Positions 16,120-22,476 of a stretch of DNA of 22,476 bases are shown piece after piece. Below the pieces are notes generated by a model, which saw only the letters and a program-made list of their open reading frames with translations, had not been told where the DNA came from and ran no database searches. The position numbers and the translations under genes are program-made. Source of the DNA: an uncultured Prevotella sp. (lineage in GTDB: Bacteria; Bacteroidota; Bacteroidia; Bacteroidales; Bacteroidaceae); the NCBI GenBank assembly GCA_900547085.1, contig URFI01000009.1, positions 1-22,476 on the forward strand, written 5' to 3'. Position 1 is the first letter of the stretch, and each line of letters begins with the position of its first letter.

Positions 16120-17166
16120 TTATTGAATGCCTCGTTTGTTCAATGCGGCGGTGTATTTGGCTGCGTTGACTTTGTGTTCAGCGTACGTCTGTGCAAAGTT
16201 GTGTGTTCCGCTGAAGTCTTCTTTAGCACACATGTACAGGTAGTCGTGATGCGTTAGGTTGAGCACAGACTCTATGCCAGCAATCGAGGCGATGCGGATG
16301 GGGCCTGGTGGCAAGCCAGTGTTCACGTATGTGTTGTACGGACTTTTGATGGTTAACAGCTTATTGTATATGCGCCTCAAACCAAAGTCTTTCCAAGCAA
16401 ATTTGATGGTAGGGTCAGCCTGCAGAGGCATTCCGTTGGGATATTCGGCATTGCGCAACATCAGTCGGTTATAGTACATGCCAGCAATCATGGGCTTCTC
16501 TCCATTGTTAGCCGTTTCCTCATCAACGATGCTGGCCAAGGTAATCACTTCGTTTGGAGATAATTTCAGTTGCTGTGCTTTTGCCTTTCTGTCGGTGTTC
16601 CAGAAGCGGTTGCTCTCTTTTTTCATCCGGTCCAACAGCTTGTTCATGTTAACATTCCAATAAATATCGTAGGTGTTTGGAATGAACATGCACGCTATGG
16701 TGGTGGTGTCATAGCCATATTTTTGGCACAGCGTGTCATTTTTCAAGGCGCTGGCCAACGTTGTACTGTCAAGCATCAGATGCTTTGCCAGTTCAGCCGA
16801 CAAGCGTTCAACGGTCCTGACCGTAGGAATGGTAAGATTAACAGGCTCTTGCATGCCATTTTTCAAGTGCCTAAAAACCGTGAAAGCCCCTTCTCCTGAC
16901 CTGATGGCATACCTACCTGTGCGAACGTGGTCGGCATACTTGGTGTGCCTCATCAACGTGGTAAAACCATGAAGACTATGTTGACGGGCAATGGGAGTGA
17001 GCTTGGCCACTACCGAGTCGGCATTGTCATCCGTGTCTATGTAGATATAGCTGGTAGTTTCTGAGGTCGAAAAAGCGCTGAAGAAATAGTAAAAGGTCAA
17101 TCCGCATACCAGAAGAACGCAGATGGCCGCAGCAAGTAGATAGTAGTTTTTATGCTGTTTGTCCAT
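16120..17166 (-). CDS. mltG: Endolytic murein transglycosylase MltG
   Basis: The 348-residue single-pass inner-membrane protein has a short cytoplasmic N-terminus and one helix at about residues 9-30 (YLLAAAICVLLVCGLTFYYFF), then a periplasmic domain. MltG cuts nascent glycan strands and is thought to set their length or end their polymerisation. The YceG motif ITLASIVDEETA (208-219) holds the catalytic glutamate (Glu217 by alignment with the E. coli IVEKET motif), followed by AGMYYNRL, MPLQADPTI (246-254) and the substrate-cleft signatures SPYNTY and GLPPGPI (284-290). Length agrees with the family. It is monocistronic, with a complete promoter 30 bp upstream; only 90 bp separate its stop from the tRNA terminator. 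Confidence 0.95.
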   Translation of the reverse strand: MDKQHKNYYLLAAAICVLLVCGLTFYYFFSAFSTSETTSYIYIDTDDNADSVVAKLTPIARQHSLHGFTTLMRHTKYADHVRTGRYAIRSGEGAFTVFRHLKNGMQEPVNLTIPTVRTVERLSAELAKHLMLDSTTLASALKNDTLCQKYGYDTTTIACMFIPNTYDIYWNVNMNKLLDRMKKESNRFWNTDRKAKAQQLKLSPNEVITLASIVDEETANNGEKPMIAGMYYNRLMLRNAEYPNGMPLQADPTIKFAWKDFGLRRIYNKLLTIKSPYNTYVNTGLPPGPIRIASIAGIESVLNLTHHDYLYMCAKEDFSGTHNFAQTYAEHKVNAAKYTAALNKRGIQ

Positions 17167-17194
17167 GTTTTCAATTGAAAATGTGATTCGGGTG

Positions 17195-17225
17195 CAAAGG
17201 TAGTTGAAGTTGAAGACAAGGCAAA
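17195..17225 (-). promoter_or_regulatory. mltG promoter
   Basis: On the minus strand TTTG (17225-17222) and TACCTTTG (17202-17195) are 19 bases apart, a full consensus promoter. Transcription would start near 17188, giving a leader of about 20 nt. Confidence 0.8.
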
Positions 17226-17299
17226 ATAATTGCGCATATATTTTGGTTTCTCATTCTTGAACCCTGACTGCCAAACACAATCGTTCACGCCACGTCTGG

Positions 17300-17387
17300 C
17301 AATAGCATTGAGTTAGGGCTTCAAAGTCATGCAAATTGGCCACCAAAGTCATTGAGTTTAACCTCCAAAGTCATGTGAATTAATTTG
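17300..17387 (+). repeat. Four tandem 22-bp units, intergenic element copy 2
   Basis: Units of exactly 22 bp start at 17300, 17322, 17344 and 17366. The first begins CAATAGCATTGAGTTAGGG; the other three begin CAAAGTCA and are more diverged from each other than in copy 1. Unit 1 shares its first 15 bases with unit 1 of the array at 12158. It lies in the divergent spacer between mltG and the HAD phosphatase gene, again on the same strand as the plus-strand gene. Confidence 0.8.
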
Positions 17388-17497
17388 TGATCTTTTTAAC
17401 ACTGAAGTTCCGTTTGGTTGTTTCCTCTCGTATCATCCTTACATTGAGTAAGTTAGCGTGGTACACCCTACGCTATGGCTAGTAGTTTATGGATGTG

Positions 17498-17534
17498 TTT
17501 TCAACAGCATGCGAAAGTTGAATAGTGTTGAAAA
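17498..17534. other. Imperfectly understood inverted repeat in mltG-gph spacer
   Basis: TTTTCAACA at 17498-17506 and TGTTGAAAA at 17526-17534 form a 9-bp stem around a 19-nt loop, upstream of the phosphatase promoter. It may be chance or an operator. The 609-bp spacer from 17167 to 17775 otherwise holds the mltG promoter, the 22-bp repeat array and the phosphatase promoter with its long leader. Confidence 0.3.
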
Positions 17535-17614
17535 AAAGAAAATGAGTTGGTTTGCTTCATCCCTTACAATCGTCTATTGAAGCCAGGACATGTGCCATGA
17601 TAAATGTTCATTTG

Positions 17615-17646
17615 TTTGTCAGTGCAACAAACAAATGCTACCTTTG
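17615..17646 (+). promoter_or_regulatory. Promoter of HAD phosphatase gene
   Basis: TTTG at 17615-17618 and TACCTTTG at 17639-17646 have 20 bases between them, a good consensus match; another TTTG sits just upstream (17611-17614). The start near 17653 leaves a leader of about 120 nt to ATG 17776. Confidence 0.75.
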
Positions 17647-17775
17647 CAGATAGAAATAGGGTTGACACAGATAATATACGCCCAGTCGTTGATTAACGAA
17701 TGGTTTTTCCTTCAGAAAACAGAGGCAACCGCAAAGGGAGTCAGCCAACAGAACAAATTAAACACACATGGACTT

Positions 17776-18417
17776 ATGAAAGAATACAGTACATATATAT
17801 TTGATTTAGATGGAACGTTGCTTGATTCACTTCAAGACTTATACGTTAGTTGTAATGCAGCTTTGAAGATGCATGGCATGCCTGAACGAACCGTCGGTGA
17901 GGTGAGAAAGTTTGTGGGTAATGGTGTGAAAAAACTCATGGAACGCGCCATTCCCAACGGATTAGACAACCCCGATTTTGAGGCTACATACGCTGATTTT
18001 CGTCAACACTATTTGGTTCATAATCTTGACAATACCAAACCCTACCTGGGGATACTTGAGCTTTTGGCCAATTTGCAGGCCCACGGCAAGAAGTTGGCTG
18101 TGGTTAGCAACAAGTTCTACGATGCCACCCAAGATCTTTGTCGGCACTTTTTTAGCGACTATGTCACGGTAGCGATTGGTGAACGGGAAAACATCAAGAA
18201 AAAGCCGGCACCTGACACGGTATTGGAAGCCTTGCGCCAATTGGACGATGATGGCCGAGATGCTGTTTACATTGGTGACAGTGATGTAGACATAGCCACG
18301 GCACGCAACAGCAACATGCCTTGCATCAGTGTGTTATGGGGATTTAGAGATAAAGAATTTTTGTTGGAACATGGAGCTGCCACCTTTGTTTTGTCACCAA
18401 AAGAGTTGATGCTTTAG
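17776..18417 (+). CDS. gph: HAD-superfamily hydrolase, phosphoglycolate phosphatase-like
   Basis: The 213-residue HAD phosphatase has all four motifs: I FDLDGTLLDS with Asp10 (nucleophile) and Asp12 (acid), II VVSNK with Ser111, III KKKPAPD with Lys143, and IV GDSDVD with Asp168 and Asp172 for magnesium. A helical cap (about 18-85, including FVGNGVKKLMERAI) is of the Gph/PGMB subclass. Gph removes phosphate from 2-phosphoglycolate made during repair of oxidised DNA ends; related enzymes act on other small phosphates, so substrate is a family-level guess. The frame is open from 17590, but the promoter lies at 17615-17646, so ATG 17776 (MKEYSTYIFDLDG) is chosen. It converges on the TolC-like gene with only 17 bp between stops. 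Confidence 0.88.
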   Translation: MKEYSTYIFDLDGTLLDSLQDLYVSCNAALKMHGMPERTVGEVRKFVGNGVKKLMERAIPNGLDNPDFEATYADFRQHYLVHNLDNTKPYLGILELLANLQAHGKKLAVVSNKFYDATQDLCRHFFSDYVTVAIGERENIKKKPAPDTVLEALRQLDDDGRDAVYIGDSDVDIATARNSNMPCISVLWGFRDKEFLLEHGAATFVLSPKELML

Positions 18418-18434
18418 GCCGTAACACGCACCCT

Positions 18435-19772
18435 TTATTCCATCAAACCCGTTTGGTAGAATTTCAATAAGCCAATATTCAATATCGCAAGGTACTTGGC
18501 TTGCAGTTCGTTTTGTTCTGCTGTCATGAGCTTGTTTTTGCCGTCTGTGAGTTCAACGATGTTGATGAGCTGCTCGTCAAACTTGGCTTTAAGCAGTCTG
18601 AAACTTTCCTCTGCGCTCTGTGTGCTTACCTTGGCAGCCTTGAATCGGTTCTGGTTGTTAACGGCTTGCAGCCAATAGTCTTCAATGTTCGAATACAAGG
18701 TGGTTTGCTTGTCCTTCAAGTCGAGCATGTAGTTTTGCTTTTGCAGCATGGCTTTGTTCACGGCTGTCTTTGCCTGCCTGTTGTCAAACAGCGGAATGCT
18801 CAATGAGATGCCTGCGCCGATGTCAAAGTTGTTTTTCATTTGGTTCCCCCATTGATAGTCGCTCATCGATGTGGTGCTGGTACCAACGCCAGCGTTGATT
18901 CCGATAACGGGCAGTCTGCTGGCTTTCGCAATCTTCACACTCAGATTGCTGCTCTCGATGCCCAGCTGTGCATTTTGTATTTCAGGACGATAGTTCAACG
19001 CTGCCGAATAGACCGCTTTCACAGTGGGAATCGGTTGAAGGGCCATGGCATCGGTCGTATGCGGAACGTCTATTTCAAACTCATCTTCATCAACCAGTTG
19101 CAGAAGCTGCTTCAGCTGTCGCTTGTAGTTGCGCAAGTTGCTCTCTGCTTCAACCACATTATATTCGTCTTGAGCACGTTGGGCGGTAAGCTGCGCCATG
19201 TCGGCACGACTCATTTTCTGCACTTTCATAAATTCTTCGCCACGCTTTTCGTTTTGCATACTCGAGGCCAGCATTGATTTGTTCACTGCGATGGCCTCGC
19301 TGGAATATAGTATTTGTACATACAACTGCGCGATTTGCTCAATCAGTTGGTTGGCCATGGTCGCCGAATCGAGTGCTGCTTGTTTCTCCGTCAACTTGTT
19401 CAGTTTCACCGTGTTGGTGTTTCTTCCACCGTTCCATACCGTCCAACTGCCATTCACACTGTAAGTTCCGTTGTAATACACCTTGTCAATTGAAGTCTGA
19501 ACATAGCCTTCAGCGGCGATACCCGTTTGTGGCCATGGCCGATAAGTCGCATTTTGAGAGGTGGGAGCGTTCAGCGATGGCAGCAGCGCAGCCTGGCTCT
19601 GCTTGGTGTCTTCAATGGCACTGAGGTGTTTGAGCGAGGTTTTTTTCAACGAGATGTTGTTGGATAGGGCGTAATGGATGCAGTCTTTCAGTGACCACTT
19701 TCGTGCTTCAATAGGTGTTGACAATGACAAGAAGATGATTGCCAGGAGGCAAGTTGTACAAATATTTTTCAT
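18435..19772 (-). CDS. TolC-family outer-membrane efflux protein
   Basis: A protein of about 445 residues with signal peptide MKNICTTCLLAIIFLSLSTPIEA followed by RKWSLKDCIHYALSNN, the typical opening of the Bacteroidetes outer-membrane efflux (OEP) family. Two OEP repeats of long alpha-helical hairpins are visible (for example NAQLGIESSNLSVKIAKASRLPVIGINAG and the C-terminal QSAEESFRLLKAKFDEQLINIVELTDGKNKL). TolC trimers form the exit duct of tripartite pumps or type I secretion. The frame extends 21 codons upstream of the chosen ATG, but those residues lack signal-peptide character. No HlyD-type adaptor or pump gene is adjacent, so its partner is elsewhere. Confidence 0.92.
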   Translation of the reverse strand: MKNICTTCLLAIIFLSLSTPIEARKWSLKDCIHYALSNNISLKKTSLKHLSAIEDTKQSQAALLPSLNAPTSQNATYRPWPQTGIAAEGYVQTSIDKVYYNGTYSVNGSWTVWNGGRNTNTVKLNKLTEKQAALDSATMANQLIEQIAQLYVQILYSSEAIAVNKSMLASSMQNEKRGEEFMKVQKMSRADMAQLTAQRAQDEYNVVEAESNLRNYKRQLKQLLQLVDEDEFEIDVPHTTDAMALQPIPTVKAVYSAALNYRPEIQNAQLGIESSNLSVKIAKASRLPVIGINAGVGTSTTSMSDYQWGNQMKNNFDIGAGISLSIPLFDNRQAKTAVNKAMLQKQNYMLDLKDKQTTLYSNIEDYWLQAVNNQNRFKAAKVSTQSAEESFRLLKAKFDEQLINIVELTDGKNKLMTAEQNELQAKYLAILNIGLLKFYQTGLME

Positions 19773-19852
19773 ACCGTGTTCGTTATGTTTTATCAGATTG
19801 CGCTGGAAGATGGGGTATTTATCCCCACATTCCATTGTTGTCTGTTAGACGA

Positions 19853-19860
19853 CAAAAGTA
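19853..19860 (-). promoter_or_regulatory. Likely promoter of TolC-like gene, -7 element
   Basis: The minus strand reads TACTTTTG, matching TAnnTTTG, about 80 nt before the ATG at 19772. No -33 TTTG at good spacing. The small inverted repeat TGGGG/CCCCA (19811-19827) would lie in its leader. Confidence 0.5.
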
Positions 19861-19921
19861 ATAAAAAAGTTTAGCAATTCTGTGATTTCATGTAAAATCA
19901 AACAGAAAACAGGTTGTAAAA

Positions 19922-19953
19922 TTTGCTCGTTTCGAGCGAAAAATGTATCTTTG
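19922..19953 (+). promoter_or_regulatory. Promoter of the ribE leader RNA
   Basis: TTTG at 19922-19925 and TATCTTTG at 19946-19953, followed by C, have 20 bases between them, a strong Bacteroidetes promoter. Transcription should start near 19960, about 255 nt before the ribE ATG. A hairpin-capable CTCGTTTCGAG lies between the two boxes (19927-19937) and could bind a regulator. Confidence 0.8.
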
Positions 19954-20018
19954 CAATAACAAACATGATACAACATGGGGGTTGTGTCGGTTTGATCGGG
20001 ATACTCATCAATAAAAAA

Positions 20019-20069
20019 ATGAAACCGAGAAGACTTCTCTTGCTAATGGCGGGCCACATAAATCCTTAG
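20019..20069 (+). CDS. Possible 16-codon leader peptide
   Basis: An ATG preceded by the A-rich stretch AATAAAAAA opens a frame MKPRRLLLLMAGHINP ending in TAG. A-rich upstream sequence favours translation initiation in Bacteroidetes, and the ORF lies inside the structured RNA, covering one strand of a long-range stem and the CTTAG hairpin. Four successive leucines (CTT CTC TTG CTA) follow two arginines. A 16-codon frame can easily occur by chance. Confidence 0.25.
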   Translation: MKPRRLLLLMAGHINP

Positions 20070-20171
20070 GGACTAAGCTGTAAAGCCGGTGGATTACAAA
20101 GGCGGAGAGCTCTCAAATCTTATCAAGTTCGGAGTTTCATCACATCATCGAGCAACCCCTTTTTATGATAC

Positions 20172-20197
20172 AAAGGCAGGTGCATTCCTGCCTTTTT
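20172..20197 (+). terminator. Intrinsic terminator ahead of ribE
   Basis: AAAGGCAGG (20172-20180) and CCTGCCTTT (20087-20095 counted from 20000, i.e. 20187-20195) form a 9-bp stem with a TGCATT loop, running into T5. It ends 17 nt before the ribE ATG, which is the place expected for a transcription attenuator. Confidence 0.88.
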
Positions 20198-20213
20198 AAT
20201 TACACTTTAGCTT

Positions 20214-20819
20214 ATGTTTTCCGGAATCGTAGAAGAAATGGCCACACTGGTTGCCATCGATCGAGATCAAGACAATATTGATTTCACCTTTAAGTGCTCG
20301 TTTGTAGATCATCTCAAGATTGACCAAAGCATCAGTCACAATGGTGTTTGCCTGACAGTTGTACGTTTAACCGACGACACCTACACGGTTACAGCCATGC
20401 GAGAAACGCTTATTAGAAGCAACTTGGGGCTGTTGAAAGTGGGCGATAGGGTGAATGTAGAGCGTTCGATGTTGATGAATGGCCGTTTGGATGGACACAT
20501 CGTGCAAGGTCATGTCGACGGAACGGCGACGTGTGTGAACATGGAAGATGCCGATGGGTCAACCTATTTCACCTTTGAATATCCATTTGACAAGACGATG
20601 GCCAAGCGTGGTTACATGACCGTAGACAAGGGTAGTGTCACCGTGAACGGCGTTTCGCTGACCGTATGTGAGCCTACGGACAATAGTTTTAAGGTGGCCA
20701 TCATTCCCTATACCCGAGAGAATACCAATTTTTGTGATATCAAGATTGGGTCTGTTGTTAACATCGAGTTCGACATCTTGGGCAAGTACATGGCCCGCCT
20801 TCTTCACTTCGACGCGTGA
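20214..20819 (+). CDS. ribE: Riboflavin synthase alpha subunit
   Basis: RibE (RibC in Bacillus) converts two 6,7-dimethyl-8-ribityllumazine molecules into riboflavin and a pyrimidinedione, the last step of riboflavin synthesis. The 201-residue protein has two lumazine-binding repeats: MFSGIVEEMA at the N-terminus with NGVCLTV (43-49) in the first, and GHIVQGHVDG (94-103) with NGVSLTV (145-151) in the second. Length and start are standard. No other rib gene is adjacent. The upstream structured RNA with terminator suggests transcription attenuation. The next gene starts 82 bp downstream on the same strand. Confidence 0.97.
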   Translation: MFSGIVEEMATLVAIDRDQDNIDFTFKCSFVDHLKIDQSISHNGVCLTVVRLTDDTYTVTAMRETLIRSNLGLLKVGDRVNVERSMLMNGRLDGHIVQGHVDGTATCVNMEDADGSTYFTFEYPFDKTMAKRGYMTVDKGSVTVNGVSLTVCEPTDNSFKVAIIPYTRENTNFCDIKIGSVVNIEFDILGKYMARLLHFDA

Positions 20820-20838
20820 AGATGGGGCTTTCCATCTT
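20819..20838 (+). terminator. Weak hairpin just after ribE
   Basis: AAGATGG (20819-20825) pairs with CCATCTT (20832-20838) around a 6-nt loop, starting at the last base of the ribE stop codon. No T-run beyond TTTG follows, so termination may be partial and ribE and the ABC-F gene may be co-transcribed. Confidence 0.35.
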
Positions 20839-20901
20839 TGATGAGCAACAGAAAAGCGTTCAGCTTTTATCGCATATTTCATTCAATACATATTTTATAT
20901 A

Positions 20902-22476
20902 ATGGCAACAGTAGACGACAAGAAAGTTATCTTCTCTATGGTGGGTGTTTCAAAGATTATCCCACAAAACCAAAAACAAGTTCTCAAGGACATTTACCTG
21001 TCATTCTTTTATGGCGCTAAGATAGGCATCATAGGTCTGAATGGTGCGGGTAAGTCAACGCTGATGAAGATCATTGCCGGGCTGGAACAACCCACACAAG
21101 GCGATGTGGTGTGGAGTCCTGGTTACTCTGTTGGTTATCTTCCGCAGGATCCTCCTCTCGATGCTGATAAAACAGTGAAGCAAAATGCGCAAGAGGGCGT
21201 GCAGCATGTGTATGATGCACTGAAAGAATACGATGAAATCAATGTCAAATTTGGCATGGAAGAGTATTATAGTGATCCTGATAAGATGGACAAGCTGATG
21301 CAACGGCAGGCTGAAATACAAGATATCATCGATGCCACGGATGCATGGAACATGGATTCTAAACTGGATAGGGCCATGGCAGCCCTGCGTTGTCCTGCGG
21401 GTGACCTGCCCGTGACCAACCTTTCTGGTGGCGAACGGCGTAGGGTAGCACTGTGTAAGTTGTTGCTGCAAAAGCCTGATGTCTTGTTACTTGATGAGCC
21501 AACCAACCACCTTGACGCCGAAAGCATCGACTGGTTGGAGCAGCATCTGCAACAATACGAGGGTACGGTGATTGCCGTAACACACGACAGATACTTCCTA
21601 GACGATGTCAGTGAGTGGATTCTTGAGCTGGATAGGGGAGAAGGCATTCCATGGAAAGGCAACTACTCCTCATGGTTGGAGCAGAAAACTAAGCGCATGG
21701 ATCAAGAAGAAAAGACGGCATCGAAGCGACGTAAGACGCTTGAACGTGAGCTTGAATGGGTTCGCATGGCTCCAAAAGCTCGCCAAGCCAAAGGTAAAGC
21801 TCGTTTGAACTCCTATGAGCAGATGTTGAATGAGGAGCAGAAGACCAGGGAAGAGAAACTGGAAATCTTCATTCCTAACGGCCCACGATTGGGCAACAAG
21901 GTATTTGAGGCGCAGCATGTGAAAAAGGCTTTTGGTGAAAAAGTGTTGTTCAACGATCTCAACTTCATGCTGCCGCCAAATGGTATCGTAGGTGTTATCG
22001 GTCCAAACGGTGCGGGTAAAACCACGCTTTTCCGCCTGATTATGGGATTGGATCAGCCGGATGCCGGTACGTTTGAGGTGGGTGAAACCGTGAAACTGGT
22101 TTACGTTGACCAGCAACACAAGGACATTGATCCCAATAAGACGGTCTACGAAGTGGTTTCGCAGGGTAATGAAACTCTCCGAATGGGTGGCCGTGACGTC
22201 AACGCTCGTGCCTACTTGTCGCGTTTCAACTTCTCCGGAACCGACCAAAACAAAATGTGTTCAGTGCTTTCGGGTGGCGAACGCAACCGCTTGCAACTGG
22301 CTTTGGCGCTGAAACAAGAAGGAAACGTGTTACTGCTGGATGAGCCTACCAATGACATTGACGTGAATACGCTCCGTGCTTTGGAAGAAGGTTTGGAGGC
22401 ATTTGCAGGCTGTGCGGTAGTCATCAGTCATGATAGATGGTTCTTAGACCGTATCTGTACGCACATTTTGTCATTC
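20902..22476 (+). CDS. ettA: ABC-F ATPase, EttA-like translational throttle (3' end outside window)
   Basis: The frame stays open to the window edge: 525 codons are present, some 30-40 short of the usual EttA length. ABC-F proteins have two ATPase domains without membrane parts and act on the ribosome E site; EttA gates elongation by ATP level. Domain 1 has Walker A GLNGAGKST, signature LSGGERRRVAL and Walker B LLLDEPTNHLD. The arm insertion between the domain-1 lobes and the basic inter-domain linker (KRRKTLERELEWVRMAPKAR, then QAKGKARL) are EttA-like. Domain 2 has GPNGAGKTT, LSGGERNRLQLA and LLLDEPTNDIDV. The start MATVDDKKVIFSM fits the family. No clear promoter precedes it in the 82-bp gap after ribE. 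Confidence 0.93.
   Translation, partial: MATVDDKKVIFSMVGVSKIIPQNQKQVLKDIYLSFFYGAKIGIIGLNGAGKSTLMKIIAGLEQPTQGDVVWSPGYSVGYLPQDPPLDADKTVKQNAQEGVQHVYDALKEYDEINVKFGMEEYYSDPDKMDKLMQRQAEIQDIIDATDAWNMDSKLDRAMAALRCPAGDLPVTNLSGGERRRVALCKLLLQKPDVLLLDEPTNHLDAESIDWLEQHLQQYEGTVIAVTHDRYFLDDVSEWILELDRGEGIPWKGNYSSWLEQKTKRMDQEEKTASKRRKTLERELEWVRMAPKARQAKGKARLNSYEQMLNEEQKTREEKLEIFIPNGPRLGNKVFEAQHVKKAFGEKVLFNDLNFMLPPNGIVGVIGPNGAGKTTLFRLIMGLDQPDAGTFEVGETVKLVYVDQQHKDIDPNKTVYEVVSQGNETLRMGGRDVNARAYLSRFNFSGTDQNKMCSVLSGGERNRLQLALALKQEGNVLLLDEPTNDIDVNTLRALEEGLEAFAGCAVVISHDRWFLDRICTHILSF

Larger units (their letters stand above)
19960..20197 (+). ncRNA. Structured leader or small RNA upstream of ribE, family unknown
   Basis: An RNA of about 240 nt is bounded by a consensus promoter and an intrinsic terminator. 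Visible pairings: closing stem GGGGTTG (19978-19984) with CAACCCC (20153-20159); ATGAAAC (20019-20025) with GTTTCAT (20134-20140); CCAC (20054-20057) with GTGG (20089-20092), enclosing CTTAG/CTAAG (20065-20069, 20073-20077); and palindrome GAGAGCTCTC (20105-20114). TACAAAGGC occurs at 20095-20103 and again at 20169-20177, where it forms the 5' side of the terminator, so the first copy could capture the terminator's 3' strand. No promoter is visible between the terminator and ribE, which favours attenuation control of ribE. The conserved FMN-riboswitch boxes are absent. A stand-alone RNA such as 6S is an alternative. Confidence 0.6.

Noticed and set aside
17590..17775. 62-codon upstream extension of the HAD phosphatase
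   Set aside because: It overlaps the promoter at 17615-17646, and motif I sits right after the later ATG as usual.
19975..19995. Six-codon ORF at the start of the ribE leader (MGVVSV)
   Set aside because: Too short, no A-rich upstream region, and it overlaps the closing stem; probably chance.
19960..20197. FMN (RFN) riboswitch, also TPP, cobalamin and tmRNA, for the ribE leader
   Set aside because: None of their conserved boxes is visible: no GGGTGAAATTCCC or CCGGCGGT, no CTGAGA, no cobalamin box, no tmRNA tag frame or tRNA-like ends.

Overview
The window looks like chromosomal housekeeping DNA from a Bacteroidales bacterium, most probably Prevotella or a close relative in Prevotellaceae. 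Three things point there. Promoters follow the Bacteroidetes pattern TTTG, about 19-20 bases, then TAnnTTTG, and most start codons have no Shine-Dalgarno sequence. The gene set and order include bamD-rpoZ-DUF4293 and lon-tgt-lptG. A serine palmitoyltransferase is present, as in sphingolipid-making Bacteroidetes. No phage, transposon, insertion sequence or CRISPR array is visible.

Layout. uvrB (-) at 42-2078 diverges from a bamD / rpoZ-omega / DUF4293 operon (+, 2242-3999) that ends in a hairpin. A secreted alpha/beta-hydrolase (+, 4368-5132) converges on a DEAD-box RNA helicase (-) across a perfect 15-bp hairpin. The minus-strand cluster lon > tgt > lptF/G-like permease (11.9 kb down to 7.1 kb) is tightly packed, with the helicase 131 bp beyond it. 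trmN6-like methyltransferase (+, 12364-13062) converges on a frameshifted diacylglycerol-kinase-family lipid kinase (-), which diverges from serine palmitoyltransferase (+, 14447-15637). tRNA-Pro(UGG), mltG (-), a gph-like HAD phosphatase (+) and a TolC-family outer-membrane protein (-) follow. The right end holds a structured leader RNA, riboflavin synthase (ribE) and an ABC-F ATPase (EttA-like) cut by the window edge.

How the genes work together. Much of the window concerns the envelope: BamD (outer-membrane protein insertion), an LptF/G permease (LPS export), MltG (peptidoglycan), TolC-type efflux and sphingolipid synthesis. The rest concerns translation or RNA (Tgt, TrmN6, tRNA-Pro, EttA, DEAD helicase, omega subunit), DNA repair and proteolysis.

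Three observations stand out. (1) A roughly 240-nt RNA between tolC and ribE has its own good promoter, long-range pairing and an intrinsic terminator 17 nt before ribE. A repeated TACAAAGGC could compete for the terminator strand. It does not look like the FMN riboswitch or any RNA family I recognise. (2) Two intergenic elements, 5 kb apart, each consist of exactly four tandem 22-bp units starting with the same 15-bp sequence. (3) Two genes, the lipid kinase and the 5' end of lon, each carry an apparent one-base deletion, which may be sequencing error or real.
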